Shown here one piece after another: positions 1 to 12,615 of a stretch of 64,000 nucleotides of DNA; the first letter of the stretch is position 1, and each line of letters opens with the position of its first letter. Origin of the DNA: Rattus norvegicus (lineage: Eukaryota; Chordata; Mammalia; Rodentia; Muridae); assembly GCF_036323735.1 (NCBI RefSeq), contig NC_086031.1, forward strand, positions 33,919,725 through 33,983,724, read 5' to 3'. A program made the position numbers and the translations under genes. Under the pieces are notes generated by a model, which was not told where the DNA came from, did not search any database, and saw only the letters and a list, made by a program, of their open reading frames with translations.

Positions 1-1374
1 TGTTCACTATGAGGCTATCCCTTGGTTCCCCAGAGACCTCAGTCCCCACACTGCCTGCAATCTCAGCCTGTAAGTCCACTATGCTTCCTGAGCTCCAGTG
101 GAAGACACATTGGTGTCCTCAGGTCCCCAAGAACCCTGAGGGCCCTTGTTGACACAGCTGAGGTCCACCTAGTCTCAAATATTACCTGGGCAACTAGTCA
201 TCTACGTAGGATTATCAGTCTCCTGAACGGCCTGCAGGTCAGTACTATGACACCCATTTTTCAGATGAACAGACTGAGGTCTCAGAGCCTTGGGGTTTTG
301 TTGTTGTTGTTGTTGGTGGTGGTGGTTGTGATGGTGGTGTTTTGTGGTTTTTTTTTTTTTTTTCAGATTGTCTTCTCTACTTCCTGAGCCTGAGTCTAAG
401 GGCATTTGAGGGTCTTAGATGTTTCAAGCAAGTCTTCTTGACCTGTCCCCTCCAAGCCCTCTGTCCTAGTCAACGTTAACTGTCAACGTGGCCATTAAGT
501 CACCTGAGGAGCTCCTCAATTAAGGAAATGTCCAGATCAGATTGTCCTGTGGGTATGTCTAGGGAGGTGGAAATGCCTTGTTAATTGATGCAGGAGGGCT
601 GAGCCCACCATGGGCGGCACCTTTCCTAGGTCCACAGGTCCTGAGCTGTGTAAGAAAGCATGCTAACCATGAGCCTGAATGAGCCAGCAAACAGCATTCC
701 TCTGTGGTTTCTGCTGCCCTTCCTTGGCTGTGAGTGAGTTCTCTGCACAGAGGTGATGCTGCATGGAATGGCAGACAGGCCTGGGTCCTTACCCGACTTA
801 CTACGAGGACGGACTGGGACCTGTAAGCTGAAAGAAGCCTTTGCCCGCTAAGTTGCTTTCAGATGGAGTGTTTTATCACAGCAACAGAAAGGAAACGAGA
901 GTAAGTTCTCTCATTCTATCCCCCTTTCTCTATATCCCACTGAACCTGAATCTCTCTGTTAGACTGATTGGCTACCAAGCTCCAGGGACCCCTGTCTCTG
1001 CCCCCTCCATCCCCACCTCCCTAAGCGCTGGAGTTGCAGCCACCACATCCAGTTTCTATGTGGCTGCTAGGGAGCTAAACTTGGGTTCTACTGGTTGCCT
1101 AGCATGTATTTTGCCCACTGTGTCCAGACCCAAAATATCTCCTTGACTTCCAAGTCAATAGTTATCATCTCTCCCTCCTTACTCTGAGGAAACCCAGTTC
1201 CCACCTCAAAAAAATTCATGGATCCCATCCTACTTATATAGTAGGGTTCAAATTCCAACTCAACCAGCTCTGGGCTAAGATCATTAATGTCTCCAAGCTT
1301 CATCTTCCTGCTGCGTAAGAAGGGATTTTTTAGGTTGGCGTGAGGGATGCTGGCTGCCATTCCCTGGTACCTAC
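1..1374 (-). other. Steap3: Steap3 intron 2, 5' part
   Basis: Sequence downstream of the exon donor on the minus strand, running off the window edge. It holds a rodent interspersed repeat (about 465-905) and a GTT/GGT-rich run with a T-tract (about 296-363). Nothing else is recognised. The rest of Steap3 must lie to the left. Confidence 0.88.
465..905 (+). mobile_element. Rodent interspersed repeat (family name uncertain)
   Basis: Ends with the familiar GTTTTATCACAGCAACAGAA tail seen in many rodent repeats. Related 3' ends occur near 10130-10275, 50880-51050, 52715-52880, 55600-55700 and 57790-58110. Confidence 0.6.
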
Positions 1375-1866
1375 CTGCCTGTTCCCATCCCTTGGGCCAG
1401 CCTGTAGGGCCCATGCAGAGATGACGTTGAAGGCCTTGACCACAGTGCAGGCAGGGAAGAGGGAGGCCAGGTACTCGGCGTTCGACTGGCGGTGCTGAAG
1501 ACGCTCCTTCTCCGTGGGGTTGCTTACATCCACTAGGATCTTGCCAGCCAACTGGTCAGCAAGACTGCACAGTGAGGAGTAGTGCTCCCGGAACACGGCC
1601 ACAAAGATGACCTCTGGAGAGCTCACGGCCTCCTCCTGGAAAGTCACTTGGGCTAAGGAGGGGAAGAGGCCGGCAGTGCGTTTGGGGTTACGGCTTCCCA
1701 CCACCACACTGAAGCCAGAGCCCACCAGGCGTGTGGCCAGGGACCGGGCAAAATCCCCGCTGCCCAGGATGCCCACTTTGGGAGCCTCCTTGGGGACCTC
1801 AGCCAGACTGCCATCACTGTCCACCAAGCGGCGACTGATGAGCGGTTTGTCCATCTCCCCGGACAT
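1375..1866 (-). CDS. Steap3: STEAP3 metalloreductase, first coding exon (residues 1-164, partial)
   Basis: STEAP3 (TSAP6, rat pHyde) is an endosomal NADPH-dependent ferri- and cupric reductase that reduces transferrin-delivered iron for export by DMT1. The family is about 488 residues; only the N-terminal cytosolic oxidoreductase domain lies here, and the six-helix haem domain is beyond the left edge. I see a Rossmann nucleotide-binding loop G-I-L-G-S-G-D-F-A at residues 32-40 and a G-S-R-N-P-K-R segment at 57-63, placed as in STEAP proteins to hold the NADPH 2'-phosphate. The start (1866-1864) has G at -3, lies 8 bases after the acceptor, and no ATG is visible in the predicted 5' exon. The acceptor is TTACAG before 1874. 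The donor is CAG|GTAGGT after 1375, phase 0. The frame is uninterrupted. Reading on past 1375 adds intron-encoded residues and is not real. Identification comes from recognising the protein. Confidence 0.97.
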
Positions 1867-1874
1867 CACAGTGC
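1375..1874 (-). other. Steap3: Steap3 exon 2 (8 bases of 5' UTR plus first coding segment)
   Basis: The exon is bounded by a pyrimidine-rich acceptor ending TTACAG (1881-1875) and the consensus donor GTAGGT (1374-1369). It is 500 bases long. Eight untranslated bases precede the initiator ATG. Exon numbering assumes a single upstream non-coding exon. Confidence 0.92.
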
Positions 1875-2104
1875 CTGTAAGAGAATGCAGAGACTGGGTC
1901 ACTGGAGGGTTCCCAGGGTAACTGGCCCTCTACTTCCCAACTTGTGTCAAAAAGGCTGGTTAGGCCTTCATCCAGCACCCAGCAGTGAGAATTCCACTTA
2001 CAAACACAGGGACTAGGGGAGCAAGAGCAGCCCCTACCCAGATGAGGGCACATGCAGTGTGTGGGACTCCTACCCGCTGATGAAGGCTGGAAAGACAGAA
2101 GATG

Positions 2105-2220
2105 AAGACTGGGAAAATGGCTTTGGAGGTAAAACCACTGAGCACACAAGGACCAGCGTTTGGATCCCCAGCACCCACGTAAGTGCCTGATGGGTATGAA
2201 CTCAGGAATCAGAGAGGGGG
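2105..2220 (+). mobile_element. B3-like SINE fragment
   Basis: GGGAAAATGGCTTTGGAGGT and GTTTGGATCCCCAGCACCCA. Confidence 0.55.
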
Positions 2221-2524
2221 GATCCCTGGAGTAAGCTGATTAGTTAGACCGACAGTCGTATTGGTGATCTTTGGGTTCACCTTGAGACCCTGCCACATTG
2301 AATACGGTGGAGAACAACAGGCTCGAGCATACTTGTGCACGCGTACCACACACAGACACATGGGGGGATAAGTCAAGATGACTTGAGAGGATATGGGAAA
2401 GGAGAAGGGAATCTGGGCGAAGCCCCTCACCAGCTGAGAAGCAGGAATTCCAGCACAATGCACACCCGTCCTGCCAGATGCGAGCACAGACCGGAGAGGA
2501 TTGTCAAAGCAAGGACCTAGGATG

Positions 2525-2775
2525 GGTGGCGGCTCAGTGGAGACAGCGCTCGACACACAAACATATGAGGATCTGGGTTGGGATCTCCAGAATCCATGAA
2601 CAAAAGCCAGGGGTGGTCGCATGTGCCTGTCTGTGCAGTCAGGCGGGGGGGGGGGGGGGGTGACCGCAGGCCTGCCAGTCTAGTTGAATTGGTTTCGGGT
2701 CCCAGTGAGAGATGCTGTCTCAAAAAATAAGGTAGAGAGTAGAGTGGCTGGGAAAGACATGTGATATTGCACTGG

Positions 2776-2834
<59 letters not shown>

Positions 2835-2860
2835 AGAGAGAGAGAGAGAGAGAGACCTTA
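2525..2860 (+). mobile_element. B3-like SINE with G-run, CA and GA tracts
   Basis: GGTGGCGGCTCAGTGGAGAC head; a G17-type run at about 2645-2660; ends in (AC)n 2783-2833 and (AG)n 2835-2855. Confidence 0.6.
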
Positions 2861-3330
2861 CGAGCAATAAATGGATCAGGACAGGAGGAGGGCTGGGCAC
2901 ATCTACACTTGCATGTGTCTTTAGTAAGCTGCAGAAGCCCCCTCTCCATCGATGTCAGGCGTCTCTCAGGCCCTAGGAATTAGAGAATTGGGCCACAGGG
3001 GAGTCAGGAGCAAGCTGGCAATGGAGACGCTCTGTCCAGCCTCCTGGAACCTGGGAGCACCCTGCCTGCCTCTGCAAGGCTTCCAGACCAGGGTATCCAC
3101 ATTTGCTACCATCTGTGTGGCCCTAGAAGCCTGGATGGACGGAAGTGTCTACTCTCAAACTGCTGAGGCAGGAGAGTGGGGCGGACGATAAGGCTGCAGA
3201 AGGTTTGTGCAAAACCTTACGGAATTAGCATATAAAAGGTGGCAAAGAAAGCTTGAGGACCCTGTGCCTTGGCTTTAAGTCAGGGCATTTAGTGTAGGTG
3301 CAGGTGTTTGTGAACAGTGTAGGTACTGTC

Positions 3331-3387
<57 letters not shown>

Positions 3388-3454
3388 TCTGGATTTGTTG
3401 TTTTCCTTTCCATACACTATGCTAGTTGGCCCACGAGTTTCTGTCTTCGCTTTC

Positions 3455-3593
3455 CATCTCCCTGTAGAAATGCTGGGATTACAGATGCTTACTTACCATA
3501 TCCAGCTTTTTTGTAGGTTCTAAGGATTTGAACTCAGATCCTCATGCTTGCACAGCAATTGCTTTTTACCCACTAAAGCATTTCCCCAGCTCC
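3455..3593 (-). mobile_element. B3-like SINE
   Basis: TGCTGGGATTACAGATGCTT and CTAAAGCATTTCCCCAGCTC. (CT)n/(GT)n at 3330-3382 lie just to the left. Confidence 0.55.
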
Positions 3594-3940
3594 TGCATTC
3601 ACACCCAAGGACAAGGCGTATCACTGGTCTAAAGGCCAAGGGGTGCAGAAGTCACCGCTGCCTGTGTGTTTGGTGGAGGTTAAGAGTTTGAGTCTGGCCT
3701 CTAGCCCTGCCTGAGATCTATTTATAGACTGAAAGCACAGAGGGAGAGAATATCCAATTGCAGCTGTTGGGCCTAGGTCTGTAGCCTGCCTACTCACCTC
3801 CCAGCCAAGCTACAGACAAAAGAGCACTGAGCCTGCGGTGATCCTGTCCCCTCTGGGTATCTATTAGGCTGCTTGTCCCCTCTTACTTCCCAGCAGAGCC
3901 AAAAATACAGGCTGCAATTCTGGCTCTGATGGACAGCCAA

Positions 3941-3992
3941 CCTGCCAGTTCCTGCCAGCTCCTGCCAGCTCCTGCCAGCTCCTGCCAGCTCC
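3941..3992. repeat. Minisatellite, CCTGCCAGCT x5
   Basis: Five tandem 10-mers, the first with TT for CT at its end. Confidence 0.95.
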
Positions 3993-4499
3993 AGGCAGCC
4001 CCTGGGTACGTAAGAATGAGGATAGTCATGTAGACAATAGCCCTAGCCTTTTCTCAGGGGTTGGAACAGTCCTTCAGATTCTAAGCAATCGGGGATGGCC
4101 TCCAGGAATCCTCGGGGTGCAGTTTTCCTTCCAAATTACAATACACACCAGAAGAAAAAGCAGATTCTCATCCAGAACCCAGGATCACTCCCAGCCTCCA
4201 GGGATGGCCCTGGGTTATCTTTGGGTGTGTGTCCACATTCTAAGTCCAGGGCTTTGCACATCCTAAGGCTCTAACTCATTCTATCACCAAGCTGCAATCT
4301 CTGCCCACTTACTTTGATTCTATCCTTCACGCTGGGGTAGGGGGATGCTGTAGGAGAGTGTTATGCTGTGGGTGGGGTGAGGAGAGGGTGTGTACATCGC
4401 CATAGGTCAGAGAACAACCTCGACATTTGTCCTCGCCTGCCGCCTTTTCTGAGGTGTTGCCGTGCGCAGCAGGCTCGGTGGCCTCCGAACTGTCATCTC

Positions 4500-4529
4500 G
4501 GCCACTCATCTTGCCGTGGGAACACCAGG

Positions 4530-4594
<65 letters not shown>

Positions 4595-4684
4595 CCGTTT
4601 CTGGCTTTTATGTAGGTTCTGGGACTCCGAACTCAGTTCTCCATGCTGGCACTCTAAGCTCTCTATCTGCTGAACCATCTCCCA
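4500..4684 (-). mobile_element. B3-like SINE with internal (AC)n
   Basis: TTATGTAGGTTCTGGGACTC to CTGCTGAACCATCTCCC, with (AC)n at 4533-4591 inside. Confidence 0.55.
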
Positions 4685-4689
4685 TTTTA

Positions 4690-4912
4690 TCTTGTTTTAT
4701 TTTAAAGAAAGGGTCTTAAGTAGCACAGGCTGTCCTCACTTTGTAGCTGAGGATGACCTGTAACTCCTAATCCTCCTGCCTCTAATTCCTAAGTGCTGGG
4801 ATTACAACTGTGCGCCATCACACTTGTTTTATGCAGTGATGGAGATTGAACCAATGATCCCTCATCCGAGTTAGGCAAGCACTGTATCAGACATCCACGG
4901 CCACATCCCCAG
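4690..4912 (-). mobile_element. B4 SINE
   Basis: Minus-strand B1 body (AAGTGCTGGGATTACAACTG) followed by an ID-like head. Confidence 0.7.
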
Positions 4913-5835
4913 AACCCCTGTGTTTGATAGGATATTTTTATCTATCCTCGGCCTTTATGGTCAGGACTGTGTCGAAGGTATCTGCCTCTGACAGTCCCTG
5001 CCTAGACCCAGGTCCTGCTAACCTGCTGCTCACAAGTCCCTCGTGTCCACCAACACACGAGTAAAACGCTGACCCACAAGAACATGAGAGGACCTTGATC
5101 TCACCAGCCCAGAAATCAGAAGCTGACACACTGCGCAGATATGGAAAGTGGTCCGGCCCCTGTGGAAGGAGGTCTGTCAGACGGGTCCTCAGAAAGTTAA
5201 GCAGAGAGTTTCTCACTGCCCCAGCCATTCTGCTCCGGGGATAAATGAAAACACGCCCATACGAAAGCACATATTAACGGTACTCATACTAGCGAAATGC
5301 GGGAATAACTCAAATGCCTATCTGTTAAACGAACAGAGGCTGTCCCAGGAGTACTGCTCAACTGTAAAGAGGAGCTATGCACTAATACCTGCTCCAACCT
5401 GATGGCCACAGAATGCTTGCTGTGGGAGCGCATGCCTACAATCCAAGCACTCGAAAGGCTTAAGCAGAAGAACTTTGAGTTCAAAGCCAGCCTGGGCTAC
5501 TTGCTAAGACCTGGGTCAAACAAACCAATGAAAGCAATTGCTTTTGGAGTCAGGCAGTGAGTAGGAAGAGCCATGCATCCTCTGGCTCCATCAGTGGGAA
5601 GATGCCACAGGTCAGCAGGTCTGCAGATAGAAATCGGATTGATGGTTGCAGGCAGAGGAGGCGGGGCTTCGGGGAAAGTGGGGAGTGAGCTCGCCAGCAC
5701 AGGGTTTCTCTTCATGGTGACACGAATATTACAAAATTGATTGTGGCGACAGCCACACAATTGAATATAGGCAAAAAAAAAAAAAAAAAAACATATGCAA
5801 ATATGCAAATTGGGCATATGCAAAATATTTGTCGG

Positions 5836-6028
5836 AGTGGTGGCTCCGTGATTTAGAGCATGCACTGTTTGGAAGGCTCTAAGTTTGGTTCCTAGCACCC
5901 ACAGTCCACGGCTCACAACCTGTAACTTCAGCTCCAAGAGCACCTGATGCCTCAGACGTGTACAGGCGCTGCACTGATATGCATGTACCCAAACACAGAC
6001 ACTTAATTAAAAATAAAAATAAAAAAAC
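5836..6028 (+). mobile_element. B2/B3 SINE
   Basis: GGTGGCTCCGTGATTTAGAG through AATTAAAAATAAAAATAAAA. Confidence 0.65.
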
Positions 6029-6629
6029 AAATAGTTTGTTTTGCAAGATATCATGTATGCCTTGTTCAGCATATATAGAGGCCCGGGTTTAATCTAGGCA
6101 TTACACACACTCAGTTTGTTTTTGATTTTACAGAAGCTGGGCTTCCAAGGATTGTTATTTCTGTAACTGAAGAGTAAACATGCTTCGGGGTTTAGCCTGG
6201 ATTCTGTGACTCGCTTGACTCTGCACCCCTAGGCTGCTTCCCTGTTTTCTACATAGTGGAGCCCTTCAAGCCCCACGACCTGCAGAGAAGCCAAGCTTAT
6301 GCAACAGCCACTGTTAACTGTTGGAGGGGAGCCGGGCCCTGGGGCTTGTTTCTACCTCTGCTGGCTCCATCAATGGATAGATCTGTATGTGAGTGATGAG
6401 GTCTGGGGTTACGTTAGGACAGTCGTGCTCCAGTTGGGAGGGACCACTCGCTCTTCACTGAAAGGTCTGCGGCTTAAATAAGGACATGCAGCTGGATAGG
6501 GCACACAGCTGCAAATCTTCCAGGAGGTGTGCTGCCTCTCATTCCTCCCGCTGGTGTGTATCCGGTTTGTCCCCTCTGAAGCTCACACTGAGATGTAGTC
6601 GGCTCGCAGAGGAGCGGCATTTAAGGGGA

Positions 6630-6815
6630 GGCTTAGAGGGGTGGCAGGGGATGCTCAGTTAACGAAGGCCGTAAGTCTGATACCCAGCGCTCATGTAGAA
6701 AAGCCAGGCATGGTGCTGCTCACTTGTAACCCACAGCTGGGGAGGAGGATCCCTGGACTCCCTAGAGCACCTAACATAGCCACATCAGTAAGTCCCAGGC
6801 CAGTGAGACAGATAT
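6630..6815 (+). mobile_element. B3-like SINE
   Basis: TGATACCCAGCGCTCATGTA and CCAGGCATGGTGCTGCTCAC. Confidence 0.5.
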
Positions 6816-7019
6816 GGGGACCCGATGAGATGGCTTAGTGGTGTTAGATCTCAGGTAGTCTCTATGTCCAGAAACAACCTCAGGATGGACTCTAGAAGGA
6901 TTTGTGATACTTAGATAAAAAAGCCAGCATTCCATAGGAACTTGTAAACAGGTTCATGTTCTCCTAACAGGAGACATTCCCTTGCCTCTGGCAGGAACAC
7001 GTGGCTCTCCATTGACATA

Positions 7020-7385
7020 TACCTGTGACTGCATATCAAAACCCACGGTGGCCTCTAGGTTCCCTCAGTCCCTAACCACAAGTACCCACTATACATTCCA
7101 AAGCTCCCACGCTAGCCTCCTGGCCTTTCTCACCTCCTCCCTGCCCTAAACTCTAGGGCCCCACTGCTCATGGGCCTCCTTCCCCGGGCTACTCATCCTC
7201 CTTATAAACCAAATGGTTTTCCCGCCCTGTGCTCTCTCGCAGACAGCCCTGGCCATGGCCAATCTGATTCTTTCTTTCTCTGCTCTGAACTCCGCCAGAT
7301 GCCTCTGCATATTATCTCTCTTACTGACAACAAAACTTTCCCCTACAGTCCCCTAAAGAAGGAAGGCCCACACGAGGAAGCTTGA
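7020..7385 (+). mobile_element. Possible LTR-like repeat
   Basis: TATA-like CTTATAAACCAAATG at 7200-7214 followed by pyrimidine-rich sequence, as in rodent LTRs. No duplicate within the window. Confidence 0.25.
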
Positions 7386-8704
7386 ATCTCACTTAGAAGG
7401 GGGAATAGAATAGTCATAGGTGGCAGATGGAGGGAGGGAGCTGGGAGCGAGGGGAGATGGGGAAAGGAATGGGGGTGGGGGTTCAGGATCAGGTGTCAGG
7501 AAGGGCAGGAGAGATGGTTATGAAAATGAATGGAAATCTGAACTGATGGGGGTGAGGAGGTGGAGGGCATCTCCAGGATGAGACGACCTGGGATAAAGGA
7601 GGCGCCCAAGAATCAATGGGGGTGGCCTTAGCTATGACTCACAACACTGGAGATGTGGAACCTGAAGAGGCCACCTCCTGTAGCCAGGCAGGAACCCCAG
7701 TGAAGTGATAGAGGCACCAACCCACCCACAAAGCTTTCAACCCAAAATTTACCCTGTCTACAGGAAATGCAGACACGGGGGATGGAGCAGAGACTGAAGG
7801 AATGGCCAACCAATAACCAGCCCAACTTGAGACCCTCCCCATGGGCAAGCACCAATCCCGACACTTAATGATACTCAGTTGTGCTTGCAGATAGGAGCAT
7901 GCTGTCCTCTGAGACGCTCCGCCCAGCATCTGATTCATACAAATACAGACACCCACACCCTTGGGGACTTATAGAAGAATAGAGGAAGGATTGCAGGCCG
8001 AAGGGGATAGGAACTCCACAGGAAGACCGACAGAGTCAAGTAACCTGAACCCTTGGGGCTGTAAGAGACTGAACCACCAACCAAAGAACATACACAGGCT
8101 AGACCTAGGTCTCCCCAAAACATGTGTAGCAGATGTGCAGCATGGTCTCCATGTGGGTCCTGAACCACTGGAGTGGGGGCTATCCCAAAAGTTGTTGCCT
8201 ATCTGTGGGAAATCTTCTTCTGGCTGGACTGCGGTGGGAGAAGAAGGGCCTAGCCTCACAGAGACTTGAAGTGCCAGGGTGAGAGGCCCACAGGAGAAGG
8301 GGAAAGGGAATGGGGGAAGGATTATGGAAGCTCACTTCATCTCAACCCAGCCTCTTCCCTTCAAGGGGCCATGGTACTTGGTACTCAAAGGCTCAGCTCT
8401 GTGCCCCACCCCTTCTTTAGACAGGGTTTCACTGTGTGGTCCTGGCTGGCCATTAAAGAAATGCGCTACGACGTCTAGTCTTTAGGATTCTTAAATTTAC
8501 TGTCTTCACCTCACTCCTCTGTGTAGGGTTTAAAAAAAAAAAAAAAAACAAACAACGACAAAACCCTCCATTTTGCCTCTTGTAAAGCAGAAATAGATTT
8601 CCAGATCAATATAGCACACTTTCCAAATATGTTCTCTGAGATAATGGCCTGAAGGTACGCATGCATTTCACCCCAAGCCAGCTTAATGGGGTGAGGAGTA
8701 GGGT

Positions 8705-8912
8705 GGGGCACGGCTGAGTCAGTAGAGAGCTTGCCTAGTGCGCAAGAAGCCCTGGCTTTGACCCTCTGCCCCCTGCATTCGGTAAACTGGAAGTGGTGGT
8801 GCACGGGTGCACGCCTGTAATCCCAGAGGCAAGAGGACCAGGACTGTGAGGTCATCCTCACCTACACAGTGAGTGTGAGGCCAGCCTGGGTTACACGAGA
8901 CCCTGTCTAAAA
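8705..8912 (+). mobile_element. B4 SINE (ID-B1 fusion)
   Basis: ID-like head (GCTTGCCTAGTGCGCAAGAA) joined to a B1-like body (GCACGCCTGTAATCCCAGAG). Confidence 0.75.
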
Positions 8913-9249
8913 GAAAATGGAGACAACCCAAAGGAAGCAGAGGCTGGGAGGAAGTGGCGCCCGGGGTGATGGCCCAGTAGGAAGATGGGCAGGACACCAG
9001 TTGGTTTAGAAGTGGGGCCTGGGGGGTTGCCAGTGACAGTCCATAAGCCATGGCAACCCCAGGCCACCCCTCTGTCAGGATCCCCAGCTCCCAAATCAAA
9101 CCCACAGCTGCTACGCCTGTGCCTCCCTGGCCCTGGAGGGCAACCTCGGCTCTGCTGTGCAGTCTTTCCCCCACCTCTGCCTGGCTCCTCCCCAGCCGCC
9201 AAGCTCCACCAAGGCAGGAACTTGGGACTGTTTGGTTTGGGGACTCCAG

Positions 9250-10934
9250 CACTTAGTGCCGTCCCTGACACAGGAACTTCAGTGAAGTAACATTGGCATC
9301 TGCTGAGGCTGCAGAACCTGCTGCAGGGTTCCTGAAATTCCAGGGGTCACACTCTGTGCCACTGTGGTAGGCAGGGCCACAAGAGCTGGGGAAGGGCTGG
9401 GGAGTTCCCACTGAAGTGCCGGCTAGGGTACTCAGTTCCTTTTCTGTTGCTGATTACTTTGGCCTTACCATTCGACATCACATTCCATTACAGACAGAAG
9501 TCTGCACAAGGCAAGAGGGGCCTAAGCACAGGCCATAGAGGAACACTGCTTCCTGTTGCCCCTCCCCTGCTTTCTAGCACCCAGGAGCACCAGCCCACGG
9601 GTGACACTGTCCCCAGTGGGGTGGACCTTTCCAGACCAATGAAGACCGTGGCCCGCTCCCTTGCCCACAGGCAACTTGATGGAAGCAACTTCTCAGTGGA
9701 GGCTTTTCTCTTCCAGAAGGACTCTAGCTTGTGCCGAGACGTAAGACTATTGAGACTAGCACGCATGAAGACCACATGCACCAGGTAAGATAATCCCAGC
9801 ACTCCAAAGGTGGAGGCAGGGGGATCTCAGAAGCTCAAGTTCTCTGCCTTGGAGCAGCCTACTCAAATCTCCCTTCAGAGTGTTTGTTTACCAAATAAAC
9901 TTCTGCTTAAGCTGTCTTTTGACTGAATTCTTCCTTTCAAGAACTGGTGCTGTCAGGACTTCTGACAGGATCTAGAATCACTTAGGAGACAGACCTCTGG
10001 GTATGTGCAAAGGAGTTTGTAGATTAGACTGAAGGGGGATGACCCACCCTAAATGTGAAGGGCCAGGCACACGGGTTAGGCCCGGAATCAATTAAAAGAA
10101 AATGGGGTGTGCACCAGCACTCACATTTCTCTGCTTCCGCACCAGCTGCCTCACGCTCCTGCTACTGTGCCTTTCCTGCTCTGATGGACCGTGCACCCTC
10201 AGACTGTGAGCCAACACAAGCCCTTCTCCCTGAAGTTGCTTTCTTTCCCTTAGGTGTTTGTTGAGACAGTGAGCAAGGTCACTAATAACCATCCATATCA
10301 GGAGTAAGGAGAGGGGGTGGGGGATGAGGTGATATTTCAGCCAGATTAAACCCAACGGCAGGTAAGTCACCAGGCCCACAGCAGGCTTGGGGACAAGTGT
10401 GAGGAGTGTGATATTGCAAAGTCACAAAAACTGGAAGACCAGGATGTTAACACACAGCCTGGCTGGGAGGACGTTCTCGAAGGACTGAGCACTTTGGCTG
10501 AAGAGTACAGATGCCCACCTTTCATCATTTCCGTTTCCCTTCTTCAACTCAGCAGTGAAAGTCAGAACGGCTGCTCTTCAGGGCAGCTCAGTTCAACTCA
10601 CGGCCATTAGACTCAGCACGAGGGTCAGTGCTGGATAGGAGAGAGGAGAGGGAAGCCCTGTTGTCAACACTAAGGTTGAGGCCTGAGACAGCCCCTGCAT
10701 CTTCTAATTTTCCTTACACAGCATCATTAACACAGTAATTCATGTGCAGAGTGTCCCACTCAGTCCTGCCATGCCTCCTCAGAGGAATCCACTCAGATAG
10801 TCTTTGAATCCTTACTATGTGCACAAGGGAAGCAAGATACCAGGCCCAAGAGATTTTAGGAGATGGGCTGACTCTACAATACAGCTGGAAGCAAAAACAA
10901 AACAAAACAAAAAAAAAAACCCAAAACAAAAAAC
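9250..10934. other. Intron 1, no recognised element
   Basis: Unique-looking sequence. A rodent-repeat 3' end is possible at 10130-10275, and a polyadenylation-like AATAAA occurs at 9893. Confidence 0.5.
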
Positions 10935-11290
10935 CTCTCTGTATTAGTTTCTTTTGTTTCTGTGATAAAATATCCTGACAAAAGAAACTTACAGGAGGAT
11001 TTATTATGGCTCATGGTTCAGGGGTACAGTCCACCATGGCATGGAAGGGGTGGTGGTGGCAAGAGAGGAGAATGGTCACATGGCACCCACAGTCAGGAGA
11101 GAGAGGATTGCTGGTGCCCAGTCCACTTTCTCCTTTTTTTAGGACTGGATCTTCCCATCTTAATTAACAGAATCTAGCTCCCTCAGAGGTAGGCCCAGAG
11201 GCTAAGATAATCTAATAGGTGTGTCCAGAGTCTTGTCTTCTAGGTGATTCTACACCCTATCAAGTTCATAGTCCGTATTCCACCATCACA
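10935..11290 (-). mobile_element. Old rodent medium-reiterated repeat
   Basis: Starts TATTAGTTTCTTTTGTTTCT with a degraded pattern of the cluster typified at 46261-46586 (stepwise similarity to its GCTTACAGG... and CATGG segments). Confidence 0.5.
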
Positions 11291-11840
11291 GACTTCAATG
11301 AGAGCCTAGCCAGGCACCAGGAGAGCCAGGGAGGGCCAGCTTAGCTGTGGACAGAGAACTACAGGAGGTGGGCTGTGAGTCACTCAGTCAGCTCTTGGAT
11401 GGCTGTTCTGGTCAGGTTGGAGGTCATGGAAAAACCACATCTGAGCCTAGATCCTCAGCACCCGAAGTGAGGTAGCCCGTTGTTTCCTGGGAGACTGGAG
11501 CTGCAGAGCCTGGAGCCCGTGCATCCTGAAGGCCGAGGCTGCCCTCCTCTTGCCATGGGCAGGGAGTTGAAGAATCAGAAAACAGAACAAAACAAAAAAG
11601 TTTGGCCCAGCCTTACTCCTGGGCTGGGAAGCGTGGGGGTACAGAAAAGGCAGAGGTAGCCAAGATACACCAAGACAGCTCCAGGCCTTCCTCCTGGGAC
11701 TCAAGCTTGATGACATCACTTCCTCCCGTTCTGTCTAGTTAGGAGTTTCTTTTCCAGAAAGCCTTTGGAGGAACCTCTCTCTGCCTGCCCCTTCCTCTGC
11801 AATCTTAAGGACACTGACCTTGGTCTCCACACCCTCACCA

Positions 11841-11877
11841 GCTGTTCTGGGAGGACCAGATCATAGAGCCGCTCCCC
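11841..11877 (+). repeat. Inverted duplication A, left arm
   Basis: 37 bases whose reverse complement recurs at 12445-12481 with two mismatches. Unique-looking DNA, not part of a known SINE. See the matching arm. Confidence 0.9.
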
Positions 11878-12145
11878 TTGGTCTCTGTGACTTGCTCTGC
11901 CCACTTCACCCACTGGCTCACTTGTCGGTCCCTGCGTGAGGCAGAGGTTACCTTTAACTCCTACATGCGTCTCCATCACTCGGCCGAGAGCCTGGCATCC
12001 AGTAGGTGCTCACTTACTATTTGTTTGAATAATGTAACTTCTGGTTTCTGTGCCAAGGTCAGGGTGTGCTTGTGTGTCTTAGCTGTTCTCCTAGAACCAA
12101 GCTGGGGCCCTGCATCCCATTGGTGATGAGATAACATAAATCTCA

Positions 12146-12240
12146 ATCTCTCTCCTCTCCTTCCCTCCCTCTCACTCTCCCTCTCTCTCCCATTCCCTCC
12201 CGTCCCCTCCTATCCCCTCTCCTCCCTTTCTTCTCCCTCA
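12146..12240. repeat. CT-rich tract
   Basis: Pyrimidine-rich CTCC/CCTCT sequence in intron 1. Confidence 0.8.
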
Positions 12241-12444
12241 GGGATCATATTTGGTTTTCTGAATTAATCTTTTTTTGCCTGCCAATCTTCCTCCCTCCAT
12301 CTAACAAAACTCAAGGTCTGTTCTAGTTTGTTTTCTCTTGCTGTAAAGCTCACTGGCTTGGTTCCCCTGCGCCATGGCCCAGGAGGAACCTGGGGTCAGC
12401 CTTCTGATTCCTGTGAAAGAGCCTGCTCTGGTATGGCAGGACTT

Positions 12445-12481
12445 GGGGAGCGGCTCTATGATCTGGTCCTCGCAGGACAGC
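12445..12481 (-). repeat. Inverted duplication A, right arm, abutting a B1
   Basis: Reverse complement of 11841-11877 (35 of 37 bases). It ends exactly where a B1 SINE begins. Confidence 0.9.
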
Positions 12482-12615
12482 TTGACACACACACCTTTAA
12501 TCTGAGCACGCAGGAGGCAGAGGCAGACAGATCTATTTTGAGTTCTAAGGCTAACCGTGTCTTCATAGTGAGGCCCAGGACAGCCAGGGCAACAACAAAC
12601 AAACACACAAACAAA
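12482..12615 (+). mobile_element. B1 SINE, 5' truncated
   Basis: Starts within the B1 consensus at CACACACACCTTTAATCTGA. Body AGGAGGCAGAGGCAGACAGA, A/C-rich tail. Directly preceded by inverted duplication A. Confidence 0.8.

Noticed and set aside
1330..1374. Extension of the Steap3 frame beyond residue 164
   Set aside because: It reads through a consensus donor (CAG|GTAGGT) into intron.
1607..1921. Plus-strand frame opposite the Steap3 exon
   Set aside because: Antisense shadow of a real coding exon.
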